Part shown: positions 43,031-52,281 of the stretch, piece by piece
Layout of the letters: each line of letters opens with the position of its first letter
Numbering within the stretch: position 1 is the first letter of the stretch
NCBI GenBank assembly: GCA_002238925.1
Contig: MPNH01000026.1
Span: forward strand, 1-64,000
Direction: 5' to 3'
DNA: 64,000 nt
Source: Spirochaetaceae bacterium bin103
GTDB taxonomy: Bacteria > Spirochaetota > Spirochaetia > SZUA-6 > Bin103
Program-made: the position numbers and the translations under genes
Notes under the pieces: model-generated
What the model was told of the DNA's origin: nothing
Databases searched by the model: none
The model's input: only the letters and a program-made list of their open reading frames with translations

Positions 43031-43857
43031 CCGCCCGCCTCCGTTCCGGACGACTGGCCGTCGGCCGGGGGATCGGTGGCTGCGCCGCCGCTCTCCGCCG
43101 CCTCGCCCGGCGCGGTGCCGGAGGTGGTGCCGGACGCGCCGTCCTGCTCGCCCTCAGTCTCGGCCTCGGCCTCGGCCTCGGCGGACGGGGTAATCTGCCC
43201 GCTCACCGTTCCGGTGAGCACGATGCGATCCTGATCGAGATCTATGAAGATCCGCGACGCGCGGTACTCATCACCCTTCCAGGTGACCACCGGCAGACCG
43301 CTGAGTGCGAGCGTCTGCCTGGCGCGGTCGTAATGCACGAGTTGGGCGCGGGCCACCAGGTCGTCGCTCAGGATCTGCACGCCGATCTGGATCGAGGTCT
43401 CGTTGCGTTCCTCCCAGTGTTCGAGAAAACCTCCCTTGATAACCATCTCGTTGTCGTGGTCGATAAGCAGGGCGTCTCCCTCCACCCGCACGATACCGTC
43501 GCGGCGGTTGTAGAACACGGTCTCGCTGGTAAGCTCGATCCCCTCGCCGACCTGTACCACGCGCACGCCGCCCCGCGACAGCGCGAACGCAAGGTCGTCG
43601 CCGTACAGCTCGATGCTGTCGGCGAAGATCTCGGTGTCGTCCGAAGCAAGTGCCGCGTTGCCGGTCAGCACGGTCCGCTCGCGCCCCTCGGCAAGCACCG
43701 TTTCCATCTGGTCCGCGGAGAAAGAGAACTGGTCCGTCTCCGCGGCCGCCGGCGGCGGAGCCGCGATCAACGCGGCAGCGAGTGCGGCAGCGAGCGCGAT
43801 GCCGGCCGGGAACGCGACGCACGGAAGGCGCCGCGGGCAACGCGGCAGGTCACTCAT
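43027..43857 (-). CDS. lptA: LptA/OstA-like periplasmic protein
   Basis: Encodes 276 residues with a signal peptide (GIALAAALAAALIAAPPPAAA). The OstA-like beta-jellyroll follows, with repeats such as TVLTGNAALASDDTEIFADS, GIVRVEGDALLIDHDNEMV and ASRIFIDLDQDRIVLTGTV. It bridges the inner and outer membranes in Lpt transport. The last 50 residues are low-complexity Glu/Ala/Gly/Ser, probably a disordered tail. Overlaps the LptC stop by eight bases. Confidence 0.8.
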   Translation of the reverse strand: MSDLPRCPRRLPCVAFPAGIALAAALAAALIAAPPPAAAETDQFSFSADQMETVLAEGRERTVLTGNAALASDDTEIFADSIELYGDDLAFALSRGGVRVVQVGEGIELTSETVFYNRRDGIVRVEGDALLIDHDNEMVIKGGFLEHWEERNETSIQIGVQILSDDLVARAQLVHYDRARQTLALSGLPVVTWKGDEYRASRIFIDLDQDRIVLTGTVSGQITPSAEAEAEAETEGEQDGASGTTSGTAPGEAAESGGAATDPPADGQSSGTEAGG

Positions 43858-44524
43858 CGACGGCTGTCTCGGCCACCAGCCGCCCGCTCACCGGCCCGGA
43901 AAAGTGAATGGTCTTGGCGCGCAACTCGGCCTCGAAACCGGCTCCCTGCACGCGCGACCCGTCGTCGCGAATTACGGCAACGACCTGTTCGGGGCCCGTG
44001 CTGAGCAGCCGCCCGGCCTGGTCCCAATGCAACTCCTCGGCAGTCAGCGACGCTTCCTGCGATACCGACCGCAACTTGACGGCGCCGGCCACCTCGGCAT
44101 CCTCACTGTCCAGGTAATATACCGCGCGGTCCGCGCGCCCGGTGGCCGCTACCGCGCCGCTGCCGTCGTATTCGACGTAGCGCACGTCGTGCAACTCGGC
44201 GCGTCCGGCGGCCGGGAAGTTCTCCACCTGCTCGGAACTGATCTGGGCCACCACGCGGCCGTCGCGCACCACGGTGTGGGTGGCTGCGGTAAGGACCGTT
44301 TCCGGAATTTCGTCAGCAAGCTGCTCGGGTCCGGGGTCGCCACCATAGTCGAAGCTGCACCCGCCGAGCAGCGCGGCCAGCGTCACGCCCAGCAGCGCCA
44401 CTACGCTGCCGCCGCCGCGGCGCCGCGGATCGCGGGCGCACCCGCCGCACGGGAGTCGGCGCCGGTGCCGGAGCCGGGCGCCCCTGTCCCGGACGGTGGG
44501 GTTCCCCTCCCCCGACGGCGCCAT
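43850..44524 (-). CDS. lptC: LptC-like protein
   Basis: The conserved part starts at a signal-like stretch with a lipobox (VALLGVTLAALLGGC) and contains the LptC-type strands THTVVRDGRVVAQISSEQV and AELHDVRYVEYDGSG, then EAELRAKTIHFSGPVSG. It anchors LptA to the inner-membrane complex. The start is uncertain: the chosen ATG precedes a basic segment, while a GTG closer to the lipobox is possible. It overlaps the 3' region of the YmdB-like gene in another frame, an abnormal arrangement. Confidence 0.6.
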   Translation of the reverse strand: MAPSGEGNPTVRDRGARLRHRRRLPCGGCARDPRRRGGGSVVALLGVTLAALLGGCSFDYGGDPGPEQLADEIPETVLTAATHTVVRDGRVVAQISSEQVENFPAAGRAELHDVRYVEYDGSGAVAATGRADRAVYYLDSEDAEVAGAVKLRSVSQEASLTAEELHWDQAGRLLSTGPEQVVAVIRDDGSRVQGAGFEAELRAKTIHFSGPVSGRLVAETAVDE

Positions 44525-45935
44525 CTTCCGTGCCGCACCGGCCGGGTGTCCAGCAATTCCCCCGTACGGCGGCGCTGCTTCCCCCGCATCCGGTATGCGC
44601 GTTGCAGCCCGCGGCGCAACCCCGGCTGCACTCAAACTCGCCGCTCTCGGTGCGGCGCCGGGTTCCACCACGGGCTGCTGCAACCGACCTCAGCGGCGCC
44701 CGCCGGGGCCCCCCGCGGCCCGGCTCCCCCCCCCCCCGGCGCCGCCCGCCGGGGCGCCGGGGCCGCCCGGGGCCGCGCTGGCGGGCCGCTTCCGATGCCT
44801 TGCGGGCCGCTTCCGGCGCCGTGGTCTGGCGGCGCAGGGTGCTGATGCTCTTTGCCGCGCCGTCGGCCCCTACCTCCAGCACCACTCCCTGCAGCTCCAG
44901 GAGCCCCCAGGCATCGCGCGACTGCTCATGAACCTGGGTAAGGAACTTGCGCGTCTCCACCTCGGGATCGAGGCCGCCCACCGAGTTCAGGCTGCCGGTG
45001 CGGCCGCTGTGGGTAATTGCCGCGGTACCGCCGGGCAGCAGGCGGGCGTCGGCCGACAAGGTGCGCACGTGGGTGCCGATCAGCGCCGTGACCTTGCCGT
45101 CGAGATACAGGCTCATGGCCACCTTCTCGGAGGTGGTGGTGGCGTGAAAGTCGACCAGCACCACCGGCGTCTGCTGCTTGACCCGCTCGATCAGTCCGTT
45201 CGCCATCTCGAACGGGCTGCGCAGGTGGACACGGCTGAAGCCCGCCTGACCGAGCAGCGATATAACCCCGACCCCCGGTGCAGGCGGGGCGCCCGCGCCG
45301 GCGTCCGGCGGTTTCGGCGCAGGACGCCGGCGGCCTGCTTTCCGGCGCTCGCCGTCCGCCTCGGCGGGCGGGGGCCTCCGCCCCCCCGTTGGGGGGGGGG
45401 GGCGGGCGGGCCGCGGGCCGGCCGGTCCGACCGCGGCGGCGGACTCCGCGGGCGCGACCTCGGGCTCCAGCGCGCGGGAAGCGGATTCCCGATCGCGGGC
45501 GGGCGCCGGTTGGCCTGCGCGAACCGGTTCGCGGGAGGCGGTTGCAGGTGGTTCGGCGGCGGCTGCCGGGGGCCGTCCTGTGCGTTGCGCCGCTTTTCCC
45601 GAGTGCGGTTGGCCCGGCCGCGGGCGTACCACCAGCCAGCCGCGCCCCGGGTTGCCGTACGGGTAGTTCGCCGGCCGCAGCAGGTAGCGCGCCTGACCAA
45701 AGTAACTCACGGCGTCGCGCTTGAAGTACGCGAAGTCACCGGCGGTGATCACGTCCACCCCGAGCTTCTGCAAATACACCGCATGGCCCTTGCCAATACC
45801 GAACCCGCCGGTAGCGCCTTCGGCGGCAGCGATGGTGAGGTCGATTCCCAGCTCGCGCTTGAGCTCCGGAAGCAGCGCCTTGACGCAGTAGATCCCGGCG
45901 CTGCCCACGATCTCACCTATGAACAGAATACGCAT
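44313..45935 (-). CDS. Divergent YmdB-like metallophosphoesterase with a large insert
   Basis: The conserved core is MRILFIGEIVGSAGIYCVKA at the N-terminus and VVLVDFHATTTSEKVAMSLY, SVGGLDPEVETRKFL in the C-terminal part. YmdB enzymes normally have NGENAAGG and GNHxWDK; here they are AAEGATGGFG and GDFAYFK, so several metal-ligand positions differ. Residues of about 105-235 form a Pro/Ala/Arg-rich insert containing long G/C homopolymers. The last 160 residues (to 44313) are also low-complexity and overlap lptC. The real end may be near 44780, with the rest a product of homopolymer frame change. Activity uncertain. Confidence 0.6.
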   Translation of the reverse strand: MRILFIGEIVGSAGIYCVKALLPELKRELGIDLTIAAAEGATGGFGIGKGHAVYLQKLGVDVITAGDFAYFKRDAVSYFGQARYLLRPANYPYGNPGRGWLVVRPRPGQPHSGKAAQRTGRPPAAAAEPPATASREPVRAGQPAPARDRESASRALEPEVAPAESAAAVGPAGPRPARPPPPTGGRRPPPAEADGERRKAGRRRPAPKPPDAGAGAPPAPGVGVISLLGQAGFSRVHLRSPFEMANGLIERVKQQTPVVLVDFHATTTSEKVAMSLYLDGKVTALIGTHVRTLSADARLLPGGTAAITHSGRTGSLNSVGGLDPEVETRKFLTQVHEQSRDAWGLLELQGVVLEVGADGAAKSISTLRRQTTAPEAARKASEAARQRGPGRPRRPGGRRRGGGEPGRGGPRRAPLRSVAAARGGTRRRTESGEFECSRGCAAGCNAHTGCGGSSAAVRGNCWTPGRCGTEDGAVGGGEPHRPGQGRPAPAPAPTPVRRVRPRSAAPRRRQRSGAAGRDAGRAARRVQLRLWWRPRTRAAC

Positions 45936-46049
45936 CGTACCCGCCTAACATAGCAGAGTGCCTTCATCGAAGGCGACCGCTGGACCGAAATGCCGCACTG
46001 CCGCTACCGTCAGGCGTAGCCGGCAACCGTTGCGCAGCCGGTAGCCGAA

Positions 46050-47240
46050 ATGATCGCACGCTTGTGGGAAGTTCTACTCGTGGCCCTGAAGCTGGGGCTT
46101 ACCTCGTTCGGCGGCCCGGTGGCGCACCTGGGGTACTTCCGCGATGAGTACGTAACGAAGCGCAAGTGGCTCGACGACGCTGCCTACGCCGACCTGGTCG
46201 CGCTGTGCCAGCTCCTGCCCGGCCCGGCGAGCAGCCAGGTCGGCATGGCGGTGGGGATGACGCGCGCCGGCATCGGCGGCGGCGTGGCGGCCTGGCTCGG
46301 ATTCACCCTGCCGTCGGCGGCGCTGATGATCGTGTTCGGCTACGGGGTGGCCGCGTTCGGCGATCTGGCGAGCGAGGGCTGGCTGCGCGGCCTCAAGGCG
46401 GTAGCGGTGGCGGTGGTGGCCCTCGCGGTGTACGGCATGGCAAAGAACCTGACCCCCGACCGGACGCGCGCCTCGCTGGCCATGCTCACCGCCGTCGCTA
46501 TGCTGTTCTGGCGCACTCCGCTGACCCAGGTGCTGGTGATCGCGGCCGCCGGCTGCGCCGGGATGCTGCTGCTCAAGGACACGTCCCCGGCGCCGACCGA
46601 GGCGCCGCCCATGGTCCGCTCCGGCGCGGTCCGGGCCGTCGCGGCGCTGGCGGCGTTCTTCCTCCTGCTGGCCGGCCTGCCGCTGGCAAGCGGCCTCGCG
46701 GGCGGCGAATGGCTGCGGCTGCTGGACGGCTTCTATCGGGCCGGGGCGCTGGTGTTCGGCGGCGGACACGTGGTACTGCCGCTGCTGGAGGCGGAGGTGG
46801 TGCCGGCAGGCTGGGTCACGCGCGATCAATTCATCGCCGGCTACGGGCTGGCACAGGCGGTGCCGGGCCCGCTGTTCACCTTTTCCGCTTACCTGGGCAC
46901 GGTGACGCCCGGGCCGACGGGCGGCTGGCGCGGCGGCCTGTTTGCACTGGCCGCGGTGTTCCTGCCCTCCTTTCTGCTGCTGATCGGCATCCTGCCGTTC
47001 TGGCACCGACTGCGCGCCAACCACCGGCTCCGCGCCGCCATTACCGGTATCAACGCCGCCGTGGTCGGCTTGCTGCTTGCCGCCCTGTACGACCCGGTAT
47101 GGGTTTCCGCCATCTCCCGGCCCGCCGACCTTGCCCTGGCGCTGGCCGCGTTCGCGCTGCTGGCTTGGTGGAAGGTGCCGCCGTGGCTGGTGGTTATCGC
47201 GGGCGCATTCTGCGGCGCCATCTTCACCCTGGCCGGCTGA
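46050..47240 (+). CDS. chrA: Chromate transporter (ChrA family)
   Basis: Encodes 396 residues with two homologous CHR domains and about ten membrane helices. Motifs typical of ChrA are present: LGLTSFGGPVAHLGYFRDEY near the N-terminus, QLLPGPASSQVGMAVG, and FGGGHVVLPLLEAEVV then AVPGPLFTFSAYLG in the second half. It exports chromate in known members; other oxyanions are possible. It stands alone. Confidence 0.9.
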   Translation: MIARLWEVLLVALKLGLTSFGGPVAHLGYFRDEYVTKRKWLDDAAYADLVALCQLLPGPASSQVGMAVGMTRAGIGGGVAAWLGFTLPSAALMIVFGYGVAAFGDLASEGWLRGLKAVAVAVVALAVYGMAKNLTPDRTRASLAMLTAVAMLFWRTPLTQVLVIAAAGCAGMLLLKDTSPAPTEAPPMVRSGAVRAVAALAAFFLLLAGLPLASGLAGGEWLRLLDGFYRAGALVFGGGHVVLPLLEAEVVPAGWVTRDQFIAGYGLAQAVPGPLFTFSAYLGTVTPGPTGGWRGGLFALAAVFLPSFLLLIGILPFWHRLRANHRLRAAITGINAAVVGLLLAALYDPVWVSAISRPADLALALAAFALLAWWKVPPWLVVIAGAFCGAIFTLAG

Positions 47241-47335
47241 CGCGGTTCCACCGGACCCCTCTGCACTTGCGCCGGCACGCCGGGACATCGACGCACCCGG
47301 GGTGCGCATTGGAGCCGGATACACCTTTCGCAGCC

Positions 47336-47364
47336 TTGTTATACACTTGGTGTCCAGTTATTAT
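47336..47364 (+). promoter_or_regulatory. Sigma-70-like promoter of the Calx-beta/arylsulfotransferase gene
   Basis: A TTGTTA box (47336-47341) is followed after exactly 17 bases by TATTAT (47359-47364), close to the TTGACA/TATAAT pattern. The start codon lies about 59 bases downstream. Confidence 0.45.
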
Positions 47365-47422
47365 CGCATGGCGTGTCGTTCATGCCGCTGAGACGCGTTC
47401 TGTTCAACGCGGGTTCCTCACG

Positions 47423-50400
47423 ATGACATTCGTTCCACGCCTTGAGGCGATTCGTCCCCTGTGTCCGGTACTGATCATGGCCATCGGCGCCGGGTGCCAG
47501 ATGCAGCACATACCACCCGACGACACCGGCGAGAGCGCACCGCAACACACCGCGGGGGACGGCATGTCCGACCAGCAGGACATCGATATGCCGCACCGCG
47601 ACGCGGGCACGCCAGGGTTGACGATCGCGAACGCGACCGCGGCCGAAAGCGCGGGCACCCTGACCTTCACCGTAAGCCTCCACCCGGCGAGCACCGAACC
47701 GGTGACGGTGCGGTACGACACCAGCGACGGCGACGCCAGGGCCGGCGCCGATTACGAGTCCACGCGCGGCAACCTGACCTTTGCCGCCAACGCCACCGCC
47801 GCCCAGACCATCCCGGTCACGGTGCACGATGACGCGGTCGACGAGACCGACGAAACCTTCACGATTCAACTGAGCGACCCGCAAGGAGCCGCCCTCGCGA
47901 AAGCCACCGCTACCGGCACGATCAAGGACGACGACCTGCGCTCGTTGATCGCGCAGCCGTCGGCGCTGAACGTCCTGGAGGGGCAGAGCGCGAGCTATAC
48001 GTTGGCGTTGAGCGCGCGGCCCGCTGCGCCCGTTACCATCGAGATTGCATACCCGCCGGACCTGTCGGTAACCCCGGGGGCGCCGGTATTCACACCCGGC
48101 GACTGGGCGGCCGCTCGGACGGTAACAGTAACCGCACACCGGGACGCCGACGAAATTCCCGCAGCGCCGGCGGTGTTGTCCAACACGGCGCGCGGCGGCG
48201 ACTACGACGGCCACAACGCCTCGGTCAAGGTGACGGTCGTGGAGGTGGATACCGCGTCGCTCACCATCTTCGACGCGGCCGCGCCGGAAGCTGGCGGTGT
48301 GCTCCGGTTCGCCGTGACCCTGAGTGTGCCGAGCAGCGCCGAGGTGACGGTCGAGTATGAAAGCGGCGCGGCTGGCGACCCGGCGACCGCCGGTACCGAC
48401 TACCGGCACGGCCGCGGCACGCTGACGTTTGCCGCCCATTCGCCCGCACCGCGCACGATTGAGGTGACCTTGAACGACGACGACCTGGACGAACCCGACG
48501 AACAGTTGACGATAACACTGTCCAACCCTCGGAACGCCATCCTCGCCGGCGCCGGTGCCACTGTGTCGGCGACCGGGACGATTGAGGACGACGATCACCC
48601 GCCGCAACTGGCGATTACAGATGCCACTGCAAGCGAAGACGGCGGGAGCCTGCAGTTCGCGGTCACGTTGCTGCGGGCGAGCGGGCGCGAGGCACGGGTG
48701 GACTATGCGACGGACGACGTCACGGCGCATGCGGGCGCGGACTACGCGCGGGACGCAGGTACGCTGGCGTTCCCGGCCGGATCGGTTAAGCAGGTCGTTG
48801 CCGTACCGTTGCTGGACGACGACCTGGATGAAGACGCCGAGACGTTCACGGTGGCGCTGAGCAACGCGCGGGACGCAGTGTTGGCTCCCAACGGTGGGAC
48901 TGGCACGATCACCGACAACGACAGCCGCGGAGTGCTGGTGCAGCCGACGGAGTTGGCCGTGCATGAAGGCCGGGCGGCGAACTACACGGTGGTACTGACC
49001 TCGCAGCCGAGCGCGGCGGTCACCGTGGCGGTCACGGCCATTCCGGCGGCCGGCGGCGTGTCGGTCTCTGCCGAGGCATTGACGTTCGCGGCCGAGCGCT
49101 GGAGCAGTGCGCAGACCGTGAGCGTAACCAACGGCGTGGACGCGATCGCGGGCGAAACGGTGACCATAGTTCACTCGGTTTCGGGCGGCGACTATGCGGG
49201 ACAACCGGCGCCCGCGGTCACGGTGAGTATCACTGAGCCGCCTCCGCAGCAACTCACCAGGCTGCAAGTGACCGGCGGCGGCACCATGTATCCCACCTTC
49301 GATTCCGGCACCCTGCACTATGCGCTGACCTGCGAGGATTCCATATCGCTGCAGGTAACGGCCGAGGCGAACCGAACGGGATCGACGCTGACCCTCCTGC
49401 GCGACGACTCGGATCGCAATGTTGCATCACGCGGAAGCCTGAGCACGCGGGTTGTGGTGAACAGCGACTCGGACATCGCCATCGAACTGAGCCACGCGGA
49501 TTTCGCCACCACCACCTATGTCGTCCACTGCATCCCGGCCGATTTCCCGAACGTCAGAGTCCTCAGGAAGACCGCTCAGGCATCGCAAGACAGCCTGCTA
49601 TTCGTGACACCCCGGTACGAGCTCGACAACAATAAATACGGCTACACGGCGATTCTCGACTATAACGGCGTGCCCCGGTTGCACCTCGATGTCAGCGACC
49701 GCCTCGAAAGGAACTTCCGGCGCCACGGCCACACCGACGGCTGGTACACGGTGGCGCGCAGATACGCTAACGGACCGCGCTTCGAGGTTATTCTGTACAA
49801 CGAGCAGTTCGAACAGTTGGACGTGGTCCGTTCCGCCCCACCGCTGACTTCCACCAGCGGCCACGACTTCCTGTTCAATGGGGCAAACCGCCTGTTTATC
49901 TCCTTCAACCCTGCCACCCGGAACTTCGAGCCATACGGCGGCTCGCCAAATCAGAACACGCGCGACTCGATCATACAGGAGGTGTCGCCGCAAGACACCG
50001 AATTGTTCCAGTGGAACTCCTGGGACTACCGGACCGTGATGCAACTCGGCGATGACTGCACGCTCGGACTGTGGCCGGATGAGTATGCCCATCTCAATTC
50101 GTTGCAGCTGATCGACGGAGACATAATCGCCTCGTTCCGGCGCTGCTCTCAGGTGTTGCGGATCGACTGGTCGGACCCCGGGCGGGGGACCGTGAAGTGG
50201 AAGCTCGGCGGCTCCGCCCCGGCGGAAGATTCCGGCGTCGAACACCTGGAGATCGTCGGCGACGACCAGGCGGACAACGAATTCTGTGGCCAGCATCATG
50301 TGACGCTGATGCCTGACGACAAGCTCATTCTGTTCGACAACGGCGTGTACTGCATCGGCCCAAGGAAGTGGGCAGCCCCATTTACCCGGGTGGTCGAGTA

Positions 50401-50707
50401 CGACATTGCTTCCGGGACGCATGCCCAGTACGTCCGCGAATACACGCGTTCCAGCAAGTATGGCTACACCGACACCCGGGGCGGGGTCACGGTACTCGAC
50501 GACAATACCCGCTGGCTGATTGCCTGGGGAGACACCCTCCTCGGGACGGAGAAGCTCGCAGAGACCGTCGCGGTGAGTGAGGTCGACCCAGCCACGAACA
50601 CCGCCCATTTCGAATTGCACATGTCCAAGGGCGGCGTGGCCGCCGGCACCTATCGCGCCTACCGCGAACGCGAAGCCGATGTCTCCATTCCGCTGAATCT
50701 GCCGTAG
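47423..50707 (+). CDS. Calx-beta lipoprotein with C-terminal arylsulfotransferase-like propeller
   Basis: Encodes 1094 residues. The signal ends in a lipobox (MAIGAGC, Cys25). Calx-beta domains are at about 65-170, 278-390 and 393-495, each with DDDLDE or DDAVDETDET calcium-type motifs. They are interrupted by two related domains (174-275, 504-605) beginning QPSALNVLEGQ and QPTELAVHEGR. A cadherin-like sandwich follows (610-700). The last 385 residues look like an arylsulfotransferase-type beta-propeller (GHDFLFNGANRLFISFNPA, FCGQHHVTLMPDDKLILFDN). An open frame upstream of the ATG lies within chrA and is not used. Probably surface-exposed. Confidence 0.75.
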   Translation: MTFVPRLEAIRPLCPVLIMAIGAGCQMQHIPPDDTGESAPQHTAGDGMSDQQDIDMPHRDAGTPGLTIANATAAESAGTLTFTVSLHPASTEPVTVRYDTSDGDARAGADYESTRGNLTFAANATAAQTIPVTVHDDAVDETDETFTIQLSDPQGAALAKATATGTIKDDDLRSLIAQPSALNVLEGQSASYTLALSARPAAPVTIEIAYPPDLSVTPGAPVFTPGDWAAARTVTVTAHRDADEIPAAPAVLSNTARGGDYDGHNASVKVTVVEVDTASLTIFDAAAPEAGGVLRFAVTLSVPSSAEVTVEYESGAAGDPATAGTDYRHGRGTLTFAAHSPAPRTIEVTLNDDDLDEPDEQLTITLSNPRNAILAGAGATVSATGTIEDDDHPPQLAITDATASEDGGSLQFAVTLLRASGREARVDYATDDVTAHAGADYARDAGTLAFPAGSVKQVVAVPLLDDDLDEDAETFTVALSNARDAVLAPNGGTGTITDNDSRGVLVQPTELAVHEGRAANYTVVLTSQPSAAVTVAVTAIPAAGGVSVSAEALTFAAERWSSAQTVSVTNGVDAIAGETVTIVHSVSGGDYAGQPAPAVTVSITEPPPQQLTRLQVTGGGTMYPTFDSGTLHYALTCEDSISLQVTAEANRTGSTLTLLRDDSDRNVASRGSLSTRVVVNSDSDIAIELSHADFATTTYVVHCIPADFPNVRVLRKTAQASQDSLLFVTPRYELDNNKYGYTAILDYNGVPRLHLDVSDRLERNFRRHGHTDGWYTVARRYANGPRFEVILYNEQFEQLDVVRSAPPLTSTSGHDFLFNGANRLFISFNPATRNFEPYGGSPNQNTRDSIIQEVSPQDTELFQWNSWDYRTVMQLGDDCTLGLWPDEYAHLNSLQLIDGDIIASFRRCSQVLRIDWSDPGRGTVKWKLGGSAPAEDSGVEHLEIVGDDQADNEFCGQHHVTLMPDDKLILFDNGVYCIGPRKWAAPFTRVVEYDIASGTHAQYVREYTRSSKYGYTDTRGGVTVLDDNTRWLIAWGDTLLGTEKLAETVAVSEVDPATNTAHFELHMSKGGVAAGTYRAYREREADVSIPLNLP

Positions 50708-50763
50708 ACCGGTAGACCGGTAGTCGCCGGTCGTGGAGCGCTCTGCTATTATCCGCTTTCGCC

Positions 50764-51426
50764 ATGACCGAATTCCCGAGCCTGCGGCTGTTGCTGGTGC
50801 GGCATGCGCAGGCGCGCAACGCACCCGGCACCAGCTATGACCACGCGTCACTGTCGGCCCTCGGGCGAACCCAGGGCGCCGCGGTGGCTCGAGCGTGCGC
50901 CGCCCTGGCGCCGGACGCCCTGTATGCCAGCCCGGCGGCGCGGGCGCGCGAGACCGCGGAACTGATCGCAGCTGCCACCGGACTGCCGCTGACGGTCGAC
51001 GAGCGCCTGATCGAGTACCGCTTCGGAAGCATTACCGACCCCAACCTCACCATGGAGCAGCTTCGCGAGCGCCGCGACGACCTGCTGGCGTGGCACCCGG
51101 ACCGCAAGCTGGCGCCGGACGGTGAGACGATACGGGAGTTCGCGGAACGCGTCATGGCGGTGACCGGCGAGATCGTCGCGCGCCATGTCGGTGAGCGGGT
51201 GGTGGTGGTCTCCCATGCCGGCACCATCGACGTAACCATGCGTTGGGCGATCGGCATCAGCCCCGGCACCCCGGTGTTGCACGACTTCCCGATAGTCAAC
51301 GCGAGCATCAGCGAGCTGATCCACTGGCCGCGCGGACGCATGACCGGCGGCGCGCCGCGCTACACCGAGTTCGCGAGCGTCGGATCGGCCGACCATCTGC
51401 CGCCCGCCACCCGGAGCGAGAACTGA
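50764..51426 (+). CDS. Histidine phosphatase family protein
   Basis: Encodes 220 residues. The active-site RHA motif (LLLVRHAQARN) near residue 14, a conserved EYRFG region and the second catalytic His (VVVVSHAGTIDVT) are intact. Similar to phosphoglycerate-mutase-like phosphatases, some of which act on alpha-ribazole-P or small phosphates. No signal. Substrate unknown. No partner gene in the same orientation. Confidence 0.85.
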   Translation: MTEFPSLRLLLVRHAQARNAPGTSYDHASLSALGRTQGAAVARACAALAPDALYASPAARARETAELIAAATGLPLTVDERLIEYRFGSITDPNLTMEQLRERRDDLLAWHPDRKLAPDGETIREFAERVMAVTGEIVARHVGERVVVVSHAGTIDVTMRWAIGISPGTPVLHDFPIVNASISELIHWPRGRMTGGAPRYTEFASVGSADHLPPATRSEN

Positions 51427-51474
51427 TGGAGCGGGCGCCGCCGCCGCTGACGGGAGCGCCGGTACGCTACCCCC

Positions 51475-52281
51475 TCAGGCGCGGCGTCCGCTGGTGCGGT
51501 AGCGGTGCACCGCCAGCGGCGCGAACACGGCCACCAGGAGCACCGCCCACAGCAGCGTATACAGCACCGGGTGCTGCAGCGGCCATGCCTCCGGGGGCGC
51601 GGTCCCGGGCGGGATGTTGCCGAACAGCTCGCGGGTAGCCTGGGTGACCGCGGACACCGGGTTCCACAGCGCGAAGGTGCGCAGCACCGGCGGCAGGTTC
51701 TCGGCCGGCACGAACGTGTTGGCGACGAAGGTAAGCGGCATGGTGACCATGAAGGAGGCGTTGTTGATTACCTCCACGCTCGGCACCAGCAGGCCGACGT
51801 ACGCCATCACCCACGAGAACGCGTAGGCGAACGCCAGCAGCAGCGCGAAACCCGCCACCGCGTCCAGCACCGAGGAACTGATCCCCCAGCCGACCACCAG
51901 CCCGGTCAGCGCCATGATCAACAGCGACAGCGCGTTGTACACCACGTCGCTGACGGTACGCCCCACCAGCAGCGCGCTGCGCGACATCGGCAGGGCCCGG
52001 AAACGGTTGATGATGCCCTTCTGGATGTCTTCGGCAAGACCGGCGCCGGTGAACGTGGCCCCGAATACCACGGTCTGAGCGAAGATCCCGGCAATCAGGA
52101 ACTCACGGTAGGAGCCGCCGGGGATGTTGATGGAGTTGCCGAACACGAACGCGAACAGCAGCACGAACATGATCGGCGAGATCAGCACGAACACCAGCAC
52201 GTCGGGGACCCGCTTGATCTTGATCACATTGCGCCAGGCGATTACCGCTGCATCACTGACAGCATGGGACAGCGCTTTCAT
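51475..52281 (-). CDS. ABC-2 type permease (DrrB-like)
   Basis: Encodes 268 residues with six membrane helices, including VLVFVLISPIMFVLLFAFVF and AVAGFALLLAFAYAFSWVM. The ABC-2 core motif region is PLTFVANTFVPAENLPPVL. The start overlaps the ATPase stop (ATGA), a compact two-gene exporter of the daunorubicin-resistance type. Cargo unknown. Confidence 0.85.
   Translation of the reverse strand: MKALSHAVSDAAVIAWRNVIKIKRVPDVLVFVLISPIMFVLLFAFVFGNSINIPGGSYREFLIAGIFAQTVVFGATFTGAGLAEDIQKGIINRFRALPMSRSALLVGRTVSDVVYNALSLLIMALTGLVVGWGISSSVLDAVAGFALLLAFAYAFSWVMAYVGLLVPSVEVINNASFMVTMPLTFVANTFVPAENLPPVLRTFALWNPVSAVTQATRELFGNIPPGTAPPEAWPLQHPVLYTLLWAVLLVAVFAPLAVHRYRTSGRRA

Noticed and set aside
46166-47422. 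Upstream extension of the Calx-beta/arylsulfotransferase frame
   Set aside because: It lies within chrA in another frame. The lipoprotein signal starts at 47423 after a promoter-like sequence.
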